Notes: a model not told the origin generated them from the sequence alone. DNA of 64,000 nt from CAZPGL01 sp964586175 (GCA_964586175.1 CAZPGL010000001.1:1-64000), one strand, 5' to 3'. Shown: positions 44,613-53,294, numbered from the stretch's first letter. Numbers and translations: made by a program.

Positions 44613-45066
44613 AGTGCCCGCATTCTCCGGTCTCGGCGACCGTGGCCGATTGCACGAGGAGGAAGCAATGGGGACAGTGGATCTCGGTCTCCTGTCGGGC
44701 GACCACACCGTCCTCGGACGTCACCGGTGCCGGCTGGCCCGGGTCGTCCTCTTCGTCGTCCTCCTCATCGTCTCCGGCCGCGATGCGGTCACGAAGGATC
44801 TCGTCCAGATCGGCCTCGACGTCGTCGGGGTCGGGATCGTCCTCGTCGTCCTCGCCGCCGCCCTGCGGCCGTGGACCCGCCTCGTCCTCTTCGTCGTCGC
44901 CCTCTTCGTCGTCGCCCTCTTCGTCGTCGCCCTCTTCGTCGACGTCCTCACCGTCGAGGCCACTGTCGTCGTCATCAAGTCCATCGTCGTCAAGTCCGTC
45001 GTCGTCGATTTCCTCGTCGTCGATTTCCTCGTCGTCGATTTCCTCGCCGGTCGTTTCGTCGCTCAT
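44593..45066 (-). CDS. Very acidic protein with C-terminal zinc ribbon
   Basis: This 157-residue protein is unrecognised. About residues 1-75 are almost entirely Asp, Glu and Gly (repeats such as DDEEI and EEGDD). The C-terminus has two Cys pairs, HCPHC and CGHCGG, spaced like a zinc ribbon. It could be a nucleic-acid or protein-binding adaptor, with the acidic tail mimicking DNA (inference). ATG 45066 has a good GAGGAA site 5 nt upstream; a TATGAT box lies at 45102-45107. Confidence 0.7.
   Translation of the reverse strand: MSDETTGEEIDDEEIDDEEIDDDGLDDDGLDDDDSGLDGEDVDEEGDDEEGDDEEGDDEEDEAGPRPQGGGEDDEDDPDPDDVEADLDEILRDRIAAGDDEEDDEEDDPGQPAPVTSEDGVVARQETEIHCPHCFLLVQSATVAETGECGHCGGPIT
45001..45045 (-). 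repeat. Three perfect 15-bp repeats in the acidic protein gene
   Basis: GTCGTCGATTTCCTC occurs three times in tandem on the plus strand and encodes EEIDD units. A second 15-bp repeat (GCCCTCTTCGTCGTC, about 44886-44942) encodes DDEEG units. Confidence 0.88.
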
Positions 45067-45139
45067 CGGTTCCTCGGGCATGCCGCTTCGGTCGCGGCCG
45101 GATCATAGACACTGCAACGCGGGGTGCAACCCCCCGACC

Positions 45140-46039
45140 TCATCGGTCCACGGTTCGAGGATCCCGACTGGGCAGCCCCAGCGCCGGATCCTCCAGCACG
45201 GCGACGACAGCAGGGTCGGTCGTCCGGAGCTGCACCGCTGAGCAGGGCTTCCATTCGATGGCGATGTCCTCACAGCGCTCGGGATCGTCCTGGATTCCCA
45301 GCAGGGTGGTGTGGGCCCAGTAGACGTACTCGCTGACCATGCACTCGTACTCGCAGGTCTCGTCGTCGTAGTGGTACCAGGCCCCGGCCGGATACGCGCT
45401 CGGCACCGACGTGAAGTGACCGCCACGGGCGAGATCCATGGCGTCGGTCAACCGCGATCCCTCCGGATCGAGGGACTCCGGGTACACGACCGACCAGCCG
45501 GCGTCGAAGACCAGGTGGTGGACCTCTTCCAGGGCCCCGTCGAACCCCCTGCGGGGCGCAGTCTCGACGGCGTGCAGGTCCTGAACCACCGTGAGCCCCG
45601 CCGCCTCCAGCAGGTCGAAGTCGATGGAGTCGATGAGCTGCTCCGCCTCACGCTCGTCGTACGGCATGATCAAGGTGGCTCCCCTCTCGTTCATGGCCGT
45701 CATCACCGCCGGGTCGTCGGCGACACCGTCACCGTCGTTGTCGAGGTAGCCGGCCAGCACCAAGGCGGCATGGCCGACCGCATCGTCGCCGGTCGCCGGG
45801 GTCGCCAGGATGTGGACCCCGAACACCGACGCGTGCCGGTCGAACCACTCCCCCGCCCACGACAGCTCCTCGGGCAGCGGTCCGATGGCCGGGTCGGACC
45901 CACCGACGGACCCCTGCGTAGTGGTGGACGCCGTCGTCTCAGTCGCCGGTGCGGTCGCTTCGGTGGTAGCGCTCGGACCGTCGCCGGCTCCACAGGCCAG
46001 GGGCAGGGCCAGGGCCGCCGCTACCCAAGACCACCTCAT
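45140..46039 (-). CDS. Secreted lipoprotein of unknown function
   Basis: This 299-residue protein has a lipoprotein signal (VAAALALPLAC, Cys16), a Thr/Ala linker and a globular domain I do not recognise. It contains a DNDGDGVADD calcium-loop-like motif and EEVHHLVFDAGW, which recalls metalloprotease helices without a full HEXXH. Six cysteines in the C-terminal third (such as CEYEC) may form disulfides. It is co-translated with the ThyX gene (ATGA overlap). Confidence 0.72.
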   Translation of the reverse strand: MRWSWVAAALALPLACGAGDGPSATTEATAPATETTASTTTQGSVGGSDPAIGPLPEELSWAGEWFDRHASVFGVHILATPATGDDAVGHAALVLAGYLDNDGDGVADDPAVMTAMNERGATLIMPYDEREAEQLIDSIDFDLLEAAGLTVVQDLHAVETAPRRGFDGALEEVHHLVFDAGWSVVYPESLDPEGSRLTDAMDLARGGHFTSVPSAYPAGAWYHYDDETCEYECMVSEYVYWAHTTLLGIQDDPERCEDIAIEWKPCSAVQLRTTDPAVVAVLEDPALGLPSRDPRTVDR

Positions 46040-47667
46040 CCATTCCCCGCGGTCTCCGCCTCGCGTCGTGCCCGGCGCTGTTCGGCCCGCCGCTCGGCAT
46101 CGAGGCGTTCGAGTTCCGGCTCGGACGAGTGGTCGACGAAGTTCATCATCTCGGCGATTGCCCGGTGGCCGGCCACGTCCGAGATGAGGTGGTGCATCTG
46201 CTGGCCGACCTCCCGGTAGGCCGGGTGACCTTGAGGTGTCGTGCGCAACTCCAACACGTGCATGGCTTCGCGTGCGTTCATGTGCATCAGGTACCGCACC
46301 CGGTAGGCCAGACAGACGGCATAGGACGCCTGCTCCGGGAAGGGACCGTCCATCGCCCCGTGGAGGGCCGACGACCGCTCCATAGCGACATCGAAGCGGT
46401 CACCCACCCCAGCGTCGTCGAGGTCCGGCGGCCGGACGTACCCGTGGTCGGGGCTCAGCCGCTGCCATTCGATGGTGAGCATGCGGTGACGTTGGAGATC
46501 CCGGAAGGCGCCGTAGTCGGACAGGACGTCGAACCGGTAGGCGGGCCGTTCGAGCGCCCGCCCCGGCCGGTGCCGGCGGTGCTCCCGCTCCCCCGTCAAC
46601 GCCCGGAGCACCCGGATCCTCTCCTCGACCGTCATCAGCCGGACCCGGCGCTCGACCTCGCGGTCGGAGCGGTTGGTGTGCGAATACAGCGCCGACGCCA
46701 CCAGCTTGACCTCGGCGTCCGGGTCGAAATCGGTGAGGTCGACGATCGGTGCCGCCTCGACGGGCACCGCATCGGGGAAGAACCCTTCGGCGAGGTCCTC
46801 GAGACGCTCGCGACTCTCGGCCTGGTAGCGGCCGATGTCCTCCCCGCGGTCCGGGAGGTCCACCCGCTTCAGGAACGACGGGATGACCTTGCGGAGCTCC
46901 TTGAGGATCATCTCGGCGTACGACCGGGCCTCAGGGAGCGGATGGGCCCGCATGCGGATGAGCAGGGCTTCATAGGCCTGGCCGGTGCCGTACACCCCGA
47001 CGTTGGACAGCGACGCTGCGGGCAGGATCCCCCGAATCGAATCGAACGCCTTTGCCGAGATGGCCTGGCGGTAGATGAAGTCGGAGTCGCCGTCGGCCTT
47101 GGGGATGCGGTTGCGGTAATGATCCATCATCACCGGCACCAGGGCCGAGTAGATCTCGAACAACCGGTCCAGGTCGGCGATGTATCGCGCCCCTAGCGGC
47201 GAGGCCAGCACCTCCGGATCGCGGTAGTAGCGGAACCGGCCCCCCGGGCGGTCGTCGTAGGCGATGTAGCGGGTCGACTGCTCGAGATAGGCCATGAGGC
47301 GGCCCCACTCGAGGATCTTGGTCAGCAGGTTCGAAGCCTGCTCGCACGCCAGGTGCACACCGCCCAACTGCGCCACGCTGTCGTCGCCGTACTCGAAGAA
47401 CACGCGGTCATAGAGCTCCTCGGCCCGACGAAGGCCCATCGTGGCGTCGATGGTCTCGTCGCCCGACACGTCGAGCTCGTCGACGAACTCCTCGAGGAAG
47501 AGACGTCGCAGGCTGAGCGGCGTCCGGGAATAGCGGGCGAAGAGCGCCCCCTTGACCACCTCGGGCAGGTTCACCAGGGCGAAGACCGGCTCATCGAGGT
47601 TGGTGAAGTAGCGGCGCAGCACATCGGCTTCCGCCGGGCTGAACTCCTCGGCGACGTAGGGGGTCAC
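46036..47667 (-). CDS. Double-domain ThyX-like flavin-dependent thymidylate synthase
   Basis: This 543-residue protein is two ThyX folds in one chain; single ThyX proteins are about 220-250 residues. The ThyX motif RHRxxSxxxxSxR is divided: the N-terminal half keeps WGRLMAYLEQSTRY (121-134; QSxRY intact, RHR lost), while the C-terminal half keeps RHRMLTIEWQRLS (RHR 393-395, SxR lost). Since ThyX active sites form between subunits, one complete site could be rebuilt within the chain. dTMP synthesis from dUMP is likely but not certain. The GTG start is 8 nt after TAGCCT. Confidence 0.8.
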   Translation of the reverse strand: MTPYVAEEFSPAEADVLRRYFTNLDEPVFALVNLPEVVKGALFARYSRTPLSLRRLFLEEFVDELDVSGDETIDATMGLRRAEELYDRVFFEYGDDSVAQLGGVHLACEQASNLLTKILEWGRLMAYLEQSTRYIAYDDRPGGRFRYYRDPEVLASPLGARYIADLDRLFEIYSALVPVMMDHYRNRIPKADGDSDFIYRQAISAKAFDSIRGILPAASLSNVGVYGTGQAYEALLIRMRAHPLPEARSYAEMILKELRKVIPSFLKRVDLPDRGEDIGRYQAESRERLEDLAEGFFPDAVPVEAAPIVDLTDFDPDAEVKLVASALYSHTNRSDREVERRVRLMTVEERIRVLRALTGEREHRRHRPGRALERPAYRFDVLSDYGAFRDLQRHRMLTIEWQRLSPDHGYVRPPDLDDAGVGDRFDVAMERSSALHGAMDGPFPEQASYAVCLAYRVRYLMHMNAREAMHVLELRTTPQGHPAYREVGQQMHHLISDVAGHRAIAEMMNFVDHSSEPELERLDAERRAEQRRARREAETAGNG

Positions 47668-47675
47668 GGGGGGCG

Positions 47676-47681
47676 AGGCTA
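47676..47681 (-). promoter_or_regulatory. -10 box made from the M20 stop codon
   Basis: TAGCCT begins with the TAG stop of the M20 gene (47679-47681) and ends 8 nt before the thyX-like GTG. Confidence 0.5.
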
Positions 47682-48887
47682 GGGGTTCGTCGTGCCGTCG
47701 GCGCGGACGGCCGCCGCGGCGAACGCGGTCCGTGCCTCAGCCAGCACCGTCGGGTCTGTCCAGCAGTCGACCATGGTCATGGCCATGGCCTTGGCCCCGT
47801 CGATGACGCCCCGGTCGCCGTCGGGTCCGCCGGCGTGTTCGGCGAACCGGGGCGTATGGATGGCCACCTCTTCGGGGGCCACCTTGATCATCGGGTGGAT
47901 GGCCGGCACGGCGTAGCTGACATTGCCCATGTCGGTGCTCCCGACGATCGACACCTCGCTGTCGGGGCGGGGGTTGCGTCCGAGGGCCCGGGCGTTATCG
48001 ATGTACCGGTCCAGCATGGGCCGGCTGTCGACGACGTCGTCGTACCCGTTGGGCAGCCGGGTGACGGTGATCCCGCATCCGGCGGCCGCCGCTCCGGCCT
48101 CGAGGCAGGCTTCGACCCGTTCGAGGAGGCGCTCGAGTCCGGCCCGGGTCGGCGAGCGCACGAACCAGTTGGCTGCGGCGTGGGCGGGCACGATGTTGGC
48201 CTTCTCGGGGCCGTCGGTGAAGATGCCGTGGACCCGCTCGTCGGGGGCGATGTGCTGGCGGAGGGCGGCCACGTTCATGTAGCCGAGAACCGCGCCGTCG
48301 AGGGCGTTGACACCCTTCTCGGGAGCCGCCGCGGCGTGGGCCGCCTCGCCCAGGTAGGTCGCCTGCAGTTGGCGGATCGCCAGGCTGGTGATGCGCTCGA
48401 CCTCGCTGCCCGCCGGATGGATCATCAGGGCGGCGTCGACGTCGGCGAAGGCACCCCGGTTCATCATGATCACCTTGCCACCGCCGCCTTCTTCGGCCGG
48501 CGTACCCAGGATCCGCACCTGGCCACCGAGATCGTCGGCCACCGCCGCTGCGGCGAGACCCGCCCCCAGGCCCGCAGCCGCGATGACGTTGTGCCCGCAG
48601 GCGTGGCCGATGCCGGGCAGGGCGTCGTACTCGCAGAGCACGGCGAGGACCGGCCCATCGGCACCGGCCCGGGCTTCGAAGGCCGTGTCGAGCCCGTAGG
48701 CCCCCCGCTCCGGGGCCAAGCCGTGATCGTCCAGGATCCCGGTCAGCAACTCGTGGGCCGCATGTTCCTCGAACGCCAACTCAGGGTTGGCGTGGATGGC
48801 CCGGGAGGCGCCGATCAAGAGATCGCCCAGTTCGTCGACGCGGTCGCAGACCCGCTGTTTTGCCTCCACGGGGCTCATGCCTGCCAT
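47679..48887 (-). CDS. M20-family amidohydrolase/peptidase
   Basis: This 402-residue metallohydrolase has metal-binding segments YDALPGIGHACGHNV and TPAEEGGGGKVIM, and a dimerisation insert beginning near TSLAIRQLQATYLGEAAHAA. It resembles AbgB/ACY1L2-type aminoacylases or p-aminobenzoyl-glutamate hydrolases, which cleave N-acyl or amide bonds in the cytoplasm. ATG 48887 has a TAGGGT box 6 nt upstream. Confidence 0.87.
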   Translation of the reverse strand: MAGMSPVEAKQRVCDRVDELGDLLIGASRAIHANPELAFEEHAAHELLTGILDDHGLAPERGAYGLDTAFEARAGADGPVLAVLCEYDALPGIGHACGHNVIAAAGLGAGLAAAAVADDLGGQVRILGTPAEEGGGGKVIMMNRGAFADVDAALMIHPAGSEVERITSLAIRQLQATYLGEAAHAAAAPEKGVNALDGAVLGYMNVAALRQHIAPDERVHGIFTDGPEKANIVPAHAAANWFVRSPTRAGLERLLERVEACLEAGAAAAGCGITVTRLPNGYDDVVDSRPMLDRYIDNARALGRNPRPDSEVSIVGSTDMGNVSYAVPAIHPMIKVAPEEVAIHTPRFAEHAGGPDGDRGVIDGAKAMAMTMVDCWTDPTVLAEARTAFAAAAVRADGTTNP

Positions 48888-48893
48888 GGCCGG

Positions 48894-48899
48894 ACCCTA
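48894..48899 (-). promoter_or_regulatory. Leaderless -10 box for the M20 gene
   Basis: TAGGGT lies 6 nt before ATG 48887. Confidence 0.5.
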
Positions 48900-48903
48900 C
48901 CGC

Positions 48904-49524
48904 TCAGATGACGACGCGCAGGGCGTCTGGCTCTAGCCGGAGCGAAAGGTGGCGGCCGATGCCGATCCGGTCCCCGTCCAGCCACACCGGTGTCGCACGG
49001 TCGAAGGTCACCTGCATCGCCGCGACACGCCGGTAGGCGATGTCGTGGTGGGGTACGTGATCGCCCCTCGGCAGGCGCCGGCGGGCCTCGAACCGCTGCC
49101 CGATCGCCAGGTCGCCGTCGAGGACGTCGAGGAGCCCGTCGCCCGGGTGGGCTCGGGGGGCGATGTTCCACCGGCCGTGATGGGCGGCGTTGGCCGCCAC
49201 CCAAACCCGTCCTGACCACCATGTCCGCCGGGCCACGAGGTGGGCCACGAACCAGTGCAGTCGACCATCGACCAGGACAGCACCTATATCCACCGTGAGA
49301 AGCTGGGCGTCGTTGCCGTCGAGGCGTTTGGCGGTGGCCGTGCCGCCGAGCGTCCGCCAGAGGTCCCCGCCGGCCAGGCCGACCGGAGGGAGTGGCCGTG
49401 CGTCCCGACGGTGCTCCTCGACGAGTTGCCGCAACTCGCGATTGCCGGCGACGACAACCGCGTCGTCGGGCAGTCCGCCCCGGTCGCCGTCCTCGCCCCA
49501 GGGGGCGCCCCGCCGAATGCTCAT
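48904..49524 (-). CDS. Uncharacterised protein resembling the C-terminal lobe of diacylglycerol kinases
   Basis: This 206-residue protein has a pattern seen in the beta-sandwich lobe of DagK/YegS-type lipid kinases: LLTVDIGAVLVDG, VWVAANAAHHGRWNIAPRAH and AMQVTFDRATPVWLDGDRIG. The N-terminal ATP-binding lobe with GGDGT is missing, so catalysis as a lipid kinase is unlikely. It starts within the helicase stop (ATGA) and belongs to the tat-helicase operon. Confidence 0.6.
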   Translation of the reverse strand: MSIRRGAPWGEDGDRGGLPDDAVVVAGNRELRQLVEEHRRDARPLPPVGLAGGDLWRTLGGTATAKRLDGNDAQLLTVDIGAVLVDGRLHWFVAHLVARRTWWSGRVWVAANAAHHGRWNIAPRAHPGDGLLDVLDGDLAIGQRFEARRRLPRGDHVPHHDIAYRRVAAMQVTFDRATPVWLDGDRIGIGRHLSLRLEPDALRVVI

Positions 49525-51968
49525 GGTCCGTCCACCCCCACGGTCGCCTCCTCGTCGGCTCCGCCCAGGGCCACGGAGAGGCGGACCACCCCACGCTCAA
49601 GGGCCTCGATGGCGTCGGTGGCCGAACGGGCCAGGTCGGCGGGTCCCACCTTGCGCAGCTGGCTCAGCAGGTCGACGACCAGCCTCACGTTACGCACGAA
49701 CTCTCCCCCATTGAGGTCGCCGTCCAGCAGCTCGTGGAGCTCCCCGCCGGCGGCCCAGCCATACACCACCTCGGCAAAGCCGGTGTCCGGGGGACGCGTC
49801 GCATCAACGTCGTAGGCGTGCTCGGTCCGGGTGATGTCCTCGGCCAGGGCGGCGAGCCGCTCGAGACGGTCGGCGGCCGGGCCCCCCAGGCGGCAGGGGC
49901 CCGACTCGCCGGGTCCGCGCCGCTGGTAGGTCAGCGCCGAGACCACCGCTGCCAACTCCGGTCCGGACAGTCCGGCGAACAGGTCGCACCCGAGCGCCTC
50001 GACGACGAGGAGGTCGGCCTCGTTGTAGATCCCGACCAGCGGTCCACCCTTGGCGGTGAGAGCCCAACCGCTCGCCATTGCTCGGGCCTCGAGCACGGCC
50101 ACCGTGGCGCTCAACCGGCCCACCAAGTCGCCGGGAGGGGTCAACGACTCGAGGCGGGCCACCTCGCGTTGGAGGCGGGCCACACTCCGGAGAGATTCGC
50201 CACCGGCCGGACGGCCGGTGGCGAATCGACGGGCCCGACGGTTGACCTCACGGCGGAAGGACCGGTCGTTCGGAAGGAACGGCACCGGCAGCTCCACGGC
50301 TCCGAGGAGTCGTGGCTCGACCGCCAGGTCGTCGACGTCGACGTCCAGCAGGGCGCCGCCCTCGGCGGCCGCCCGCAATCTGAGCCGGTCGGGGCCCCGG
50401 TTGGCGACCGACAACACGGTGTGGGCCTGCCCGTCGTCGAACAGGACGACGTCCCCGGGGCGCAGACCCCGGGGGTCGACGGGTTCGCCCCGGTCGTCTC
50501 CGGGTACGGCCCGTCGATCCCGCCGCTCGGCCAGGGCGGCCCGTGCCGCGGCGAGACGCTCCTGGTGGGCGTCCCGGAGCCGGCCGGCCTGGTACTGCCC
50601 GAAGGAGCGGGCCAGGAGTGCTTCGGCCTGGTCCCGGGATCTGGTCGACATGAGGTTGGCGACCATGTTGTACGTCGGAGCGAACGCCGAGCGCAGCCGG
50701 AATTCGGTGCTGGCCGCCAACCCGGCGACCTGGTCGAATCGGACGAACGGCGACCAGAGGACCACGGCGTGACCTTCATCGTCGAGCCCCCGGCGACCGG
50801 CCCGCCCGGTGAGTTGGGTGAACTGGCCGGCGGTGAGCAGGTCGTGCCCCTCGCCGGTGAACTTGGTCAACTTGTCGATCACGACCGCCCGGGCCGGAAG
50901 GTTCACCCCGAGGGCCAGGGTCTCGGTCGCGTAGACGACGGACAACAACCCGGCGGCGAACAGCTCCTCGGTCACCTCCTTGAAGATGGGGATCAACCCC
51001 GCATGGTGGGAGGCCACGCCCCGTCGGAGGCCGTCCCGCCACCGTGCACCGTCGAGGACCCGGAGGTCCTCCGGCGGGACGTCGGCCAGACGCCGGTCGA
51101 CGAGCCGGTCGACGGCGTCCTGCTCCTCCCGGTCGTTGAACGAGGTGCCAGTGGACAGCAGGCGGTCGCGGGCCTCGTCGCAGCCGAGGCGGGAGAAGAC
51201 GAAATGGATGGCCGGCAACAGCCCCTGCCGCCGCAACTCGGCCACTACCTCCTCTCGGCGTGGCGTGGCGAACTCGCCGCGCCGTCCACCGTGGCGGTGG
51301 TCCTCGTCGAAGCGGCGGCCATCGGGATTGGCCCGGCCCTTCACGAGGATCGGCATGTGCCGCAGACGACGCCCCCGACGGCGTTCTGCGACGAGGTGCT
51401 GCAGTCGCAGCGGCACCGGACGACGGTGTTCGACGACCACCTCCGTGGGCCCGCGGACCTCGCGCAGCCAACCCCCCAACTCGTCGGCGTTGGACACGGT
51501 GGCCGAGAGGGCCACGATGCCGACCTCGGCGGGCAGCTCCAGTACTACCTCCTCCCACACCGGGCCCCGGTAAGGGTCCTCCAGGAAGTGGATCTCGTCG
51601 AGAATCACCCAGCCGACATCGTCGACGTCCGATGAGCCGGCGTAGAGCATGTTGCGCAGGATCTCGGTCGTCATGACCACGACCGGGGCATCGCCATCGA
51701 TGCTGTTGTCACCGGTCAGCAGGCCGACCCGGTCGGCGCCGAGTCGACGGCCGAGGTCACGGAACTTCTGGTTCGACAGGGCCTTGATGGGGGTCGTATA
51801 GAAGGTCCGGCGGCCAGCGGCCAGGGCCTGATCGATGGCGTGTTCCGCGACCACCGTCTTGCCGCTCGACGTCGGTGCCGCCACCAGCACCGACGAACCC
51901 TCGTCGATGGCGGCCATGGCCCGCTCCTGGAATGGATCCAGGTCGAACGGTCGCGGGGGGAGGCTCAC
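49521..51968 (-). CDS. Ski2-like DEAD/DEAH-box helicase (HelY type)
   Basis: This 815-residue superfamily 2 helicase has Walker A APTSSGKT (31-38), DEIH (124-127), motif III LSAT and motif VI QLTGRAGRRG, then an rRNA-processing arch/helical C-terminal region, as in HelY and Mtr4/Ski2 relatives. It probably unwinds structured RNA. Its place directly after tatC is conserved in Actinobacteria. The start is GTG 51968, overlapping the tatC stop (GTGA). Confidence 0.9.
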   Translation of the reverse strand: MSLPPRPFDLDPFQERAMAAIDEGSSVLVAAPTSSGKTVVAEHAIDQALAAGRRTFYTTPIKALSNQKFRDLGRRLGADRVGLLTGDNSIDGDAPVVVMTTEILRNMLYAGSSDVDDVGWVILDEIHFLEDPYRGPVWEEVVLELPAEVGIVALSATVSNADELGGWLREVRGPTEVVVEHRRPVPLRLQHLVAERRRGRRLRHMPILVKGRANPDGRRFDEDHRHGGRRGEFATPRREEVVAELRRQGLLPAIHFVFSRLGCDEARDRLLSTGTSFNDREEQDAVDRLVDRRLADVPPEDLRVLDGARWRDGLRRGVASHHAGLIPIFKEVTEELFAAGLLSVVYATETLALGVNLPARAVVIDKLTKFTGEGHDLLTAGQFTQLTGRAGRRGLDDEGHAVVLWSPFVRFDQVAGLAASTEFRLRSAFAPTYNMVANLMSTRSRDQAEALLARSFGQYQAGRLRDAHQERLAAARAALAERRDRRAVPGDDRGEPVDPRGLRPGDVVLFDDGQAHTVLSVANRGPDRLRLRAAAEGGALLDVDVDDLAVEPRLLGAVELPVPFLPNDRSFRREVNRRARRFATGRPAGGESLRSVARLQREVARLESLTPPGDLVGRLSATVAVLEARAMASGWALTAKGGPLVGIYNEADLLVVEALGCDLFAGLSGPELAAVVSALTYQRRGPGESGPCRLGGPAADRLERLAALAEDITRTEHAYDVDATRPPDTGFAEVVYGWAAGGELHELLDGDLNGGEFVRNVRLVVDLLSQLRKVGPADLARSATDAIEALERGVVRLSVALGGADEEATVGVDGP

Positions 51969-52741
51969 CGTCCAGCGCGTGCGGCGGCCCGCCGTCGGCG
52001 TCGGTCGCGCAGCCTTCCGAAAACGATGGCCAACTCGTAGAACAGGACCATCGGTACCGACAGCAACATGAGGGTGAACGGGTCGCCGCTCGGCGTCAGC
52101 ACGGCCACGAAGGCCACGATGCCCACGATGGCGTAACGGCGAACCCGCCGCAGACCCCGATGGTGGAGCACCCCGACCATCTGCAGCATGATCATCACCA
52201 GGGGAAACTCGAAGCCGATCCCGAACGCCACCGTCATCTTGACCACGAAGCCCAGGTATCGGGCGGGCGAGAACACGCTCACCAGGTCGGGGCCGCCGAT
52301 GTCGACGAGGAAGTCCAACGCCCGGGGGATGCTCCAGTAGGCCAGGCCGCACCCGGCGAGGAACAAAAGCGTGCCGATCAGGACGAACGGTAGGGCCCAG
52401 CGCCGCTCCTTGGGGTACAGGCCGGGCGAGATGAACCGCCACGTGTGCCACAGGATGACCGGCATCGCCATGACGATCCCGCCGTAGCCGGCCACGGTCA
52501 TCCGGACGCTGAACGGTTCGAGGGGGTCGGTGACGAGCAGATCGCAGCCCTCACCGAACATCGCCGACGCGGCACCGTCCTCCCGGATGCTGCAGTAGGG
52601 CTCGAGCAGCAGATCCAGGATCTGCGGGTACAGGATCCAGCAGGCCACCGCTCCGGCGAGCACCGCACCGACGACGAGGAGCATGCGGCGGCGAAGCTCC
52701 TCGAGGTGGCCGACGAGGGTCATCTGCGAGCGGTCGGTCAT
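51965..52741 (-). CDS. tatC: Sec-independent translocase TatC
   Basis: This 258-residue protein has six membrane helices and the family marks MTLVGHLEELRRRM, FSVRMTVAGYGGIVMAMP and WRFISPGLYPKERR. It binds twin-arginine signals and forms the core of the Tat export system with the TatA protein encoded 7 bp upstream. The basic tail RLRDRRRRRAAARAGR is cytosolic. Confidence 0.93.
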   Translation of the reverse strand: MTDRSQMTLVGHLEELRRRMLLVVGAVLAGAVACWILYPQILDLLLEPYCSIREDGAASAMFGEGCDLLVTDPLEPFSVRMTVAGYGGIVMAMPVILWHTWRFISPGLYPKERRWALPFVLIGTLLFLAGCGLAYWSIPRALDFLVDIGGPDLVSVFSPARYLGFVVKMTVAFGIGFEFPLVMIMLQMVGVLHHRGLRRVRRYAIVGIVAFVAVLTPSGDPFTLMLLSVPMVLFYELAIVFGRLRDRRRRRAAARAGR

Positions 52742-52748
52742 CGACGGC

Positions 52749-53018
52749 TCAGCTCGTCGTCTCGTCGTCGGTTGGTTCGTCGGTCACGCCGTCGGGCTGT
52801 TCCGCGCTCAGGGCCGCACCTCGCGCCCGGGCCGCCAGCTCGACGGCCGGATCGTCGACCGCAGCCTGCAGTTCGCTCTGGAAGGTCTCGGCGGAACGCC
52901 GGAGCTGCTGCACCAGCCGGCCCACCTGCCGGGTCACCTCCGGTAGGCGGGTCGGGCCGAGGACCAGGAGGCCGAGCACCAGGATGACCAGCACCTCACC
53001 ACCACCCAGGTTCCCCAT
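52749..53018 (-). CDS. Sec-independent translocase TatA/TatB-family protein
   Basis: This 89-residue protein has a single N-terminal membrane helix (GGGEVLVILVLGLLVLGP) with the Tat hinge GPTRLPE, an amphipathic helix RQVGRLVQQLRRSAETF and an acidic tail. The long amphipathic helix leans towards TatB, but the operon has only one such gene. Its start is 6 nt after a TAGGCT box formed from the stop codon of the gene before it. Confidence 0.88.
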   Translation of the reverse strand: MGNLGGGEVLVILVLGLLVLGPTRLPEVTRQVGRLVQQLRRSAETFQSELQAAVDDPAVELAARARGAALSAEQPDGVTDEPTDDETTS

Positions 53019-53024
53019 GGGCCG

Positions 53025-53030
53025 AGCCTA
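53025..53030 (-). promoter_or_regulatory. -10 box made from an upstream stop codon (tatA promoter)
   Basis: TAGGCT begins with the TAG stop (53028-53030) of the small membrane protein gene and ends 6 nt before the tatA ATG. Confidence 0.5.
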
Positions 53031-53231
53031 CCGGTGCCCGAATCTGGAGGACCGTAACCGCAGTCGGGCGACCGAGCGGGTGAGGTCCCGTCCGGCCACA
53101 AGCAGGCGGTTCAACCGGTTGAGGGAGTCGGCGGTCCGCCCGACAGCGTCGGCGACCGCCGTCAGGCTCCAGACCAGGACGACCACCGCCACCCCCAGCG
53201 TCGAAATCGGGAGGTACCAGACCGGATCCAC
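53028..53231 (-). CDS. Small single-pass membrane protein, unknown
   Basis: This 67-residue frame starts with GTG and has one hydrophobic helix (YLPISTLGVAVVVLVWSLTA) followed by a basic, amphipathic C-terminal segment (RDLTRSVARLRLRSSRFGHR). No family is recognised. Support comes from a TAGGGT box 7 nt before the GTG and from its position 9 bp before tatA in the same direction. It may be an accessory to the Tat genes (inference). Confidence 0.55.
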   Translation of the reverse strand: MDPVWYLPISTLGVAVVVLVWSLTAVADAVGRTADSLNRLNRLLVAGRDLTRSVARLRLRSSRFGHR

Positions 53232-53238
53232 GTGGTCG

Positions 53239-53244
53239 ACCCTA
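53239..53244 (-). promoter_or_regulatory. Leaderless -10 box for the small membrane protein gene
   Basis: TAGGGT lies 7 nt before the GTG at 53231. Confidence 0.45.
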
Positions 53245-53294
53245 CCGGCCCTCCCCGGGACGGACGGGCGGCTGCGGTCCGGCATGATGGCCCC

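Noticed and set aside
45001..45045. Regular 15-bp repeats that might suggest a CRISPR or satellite array
   Set aside because: There are no spacers and the repeats are in frame in an acidic protein gene.
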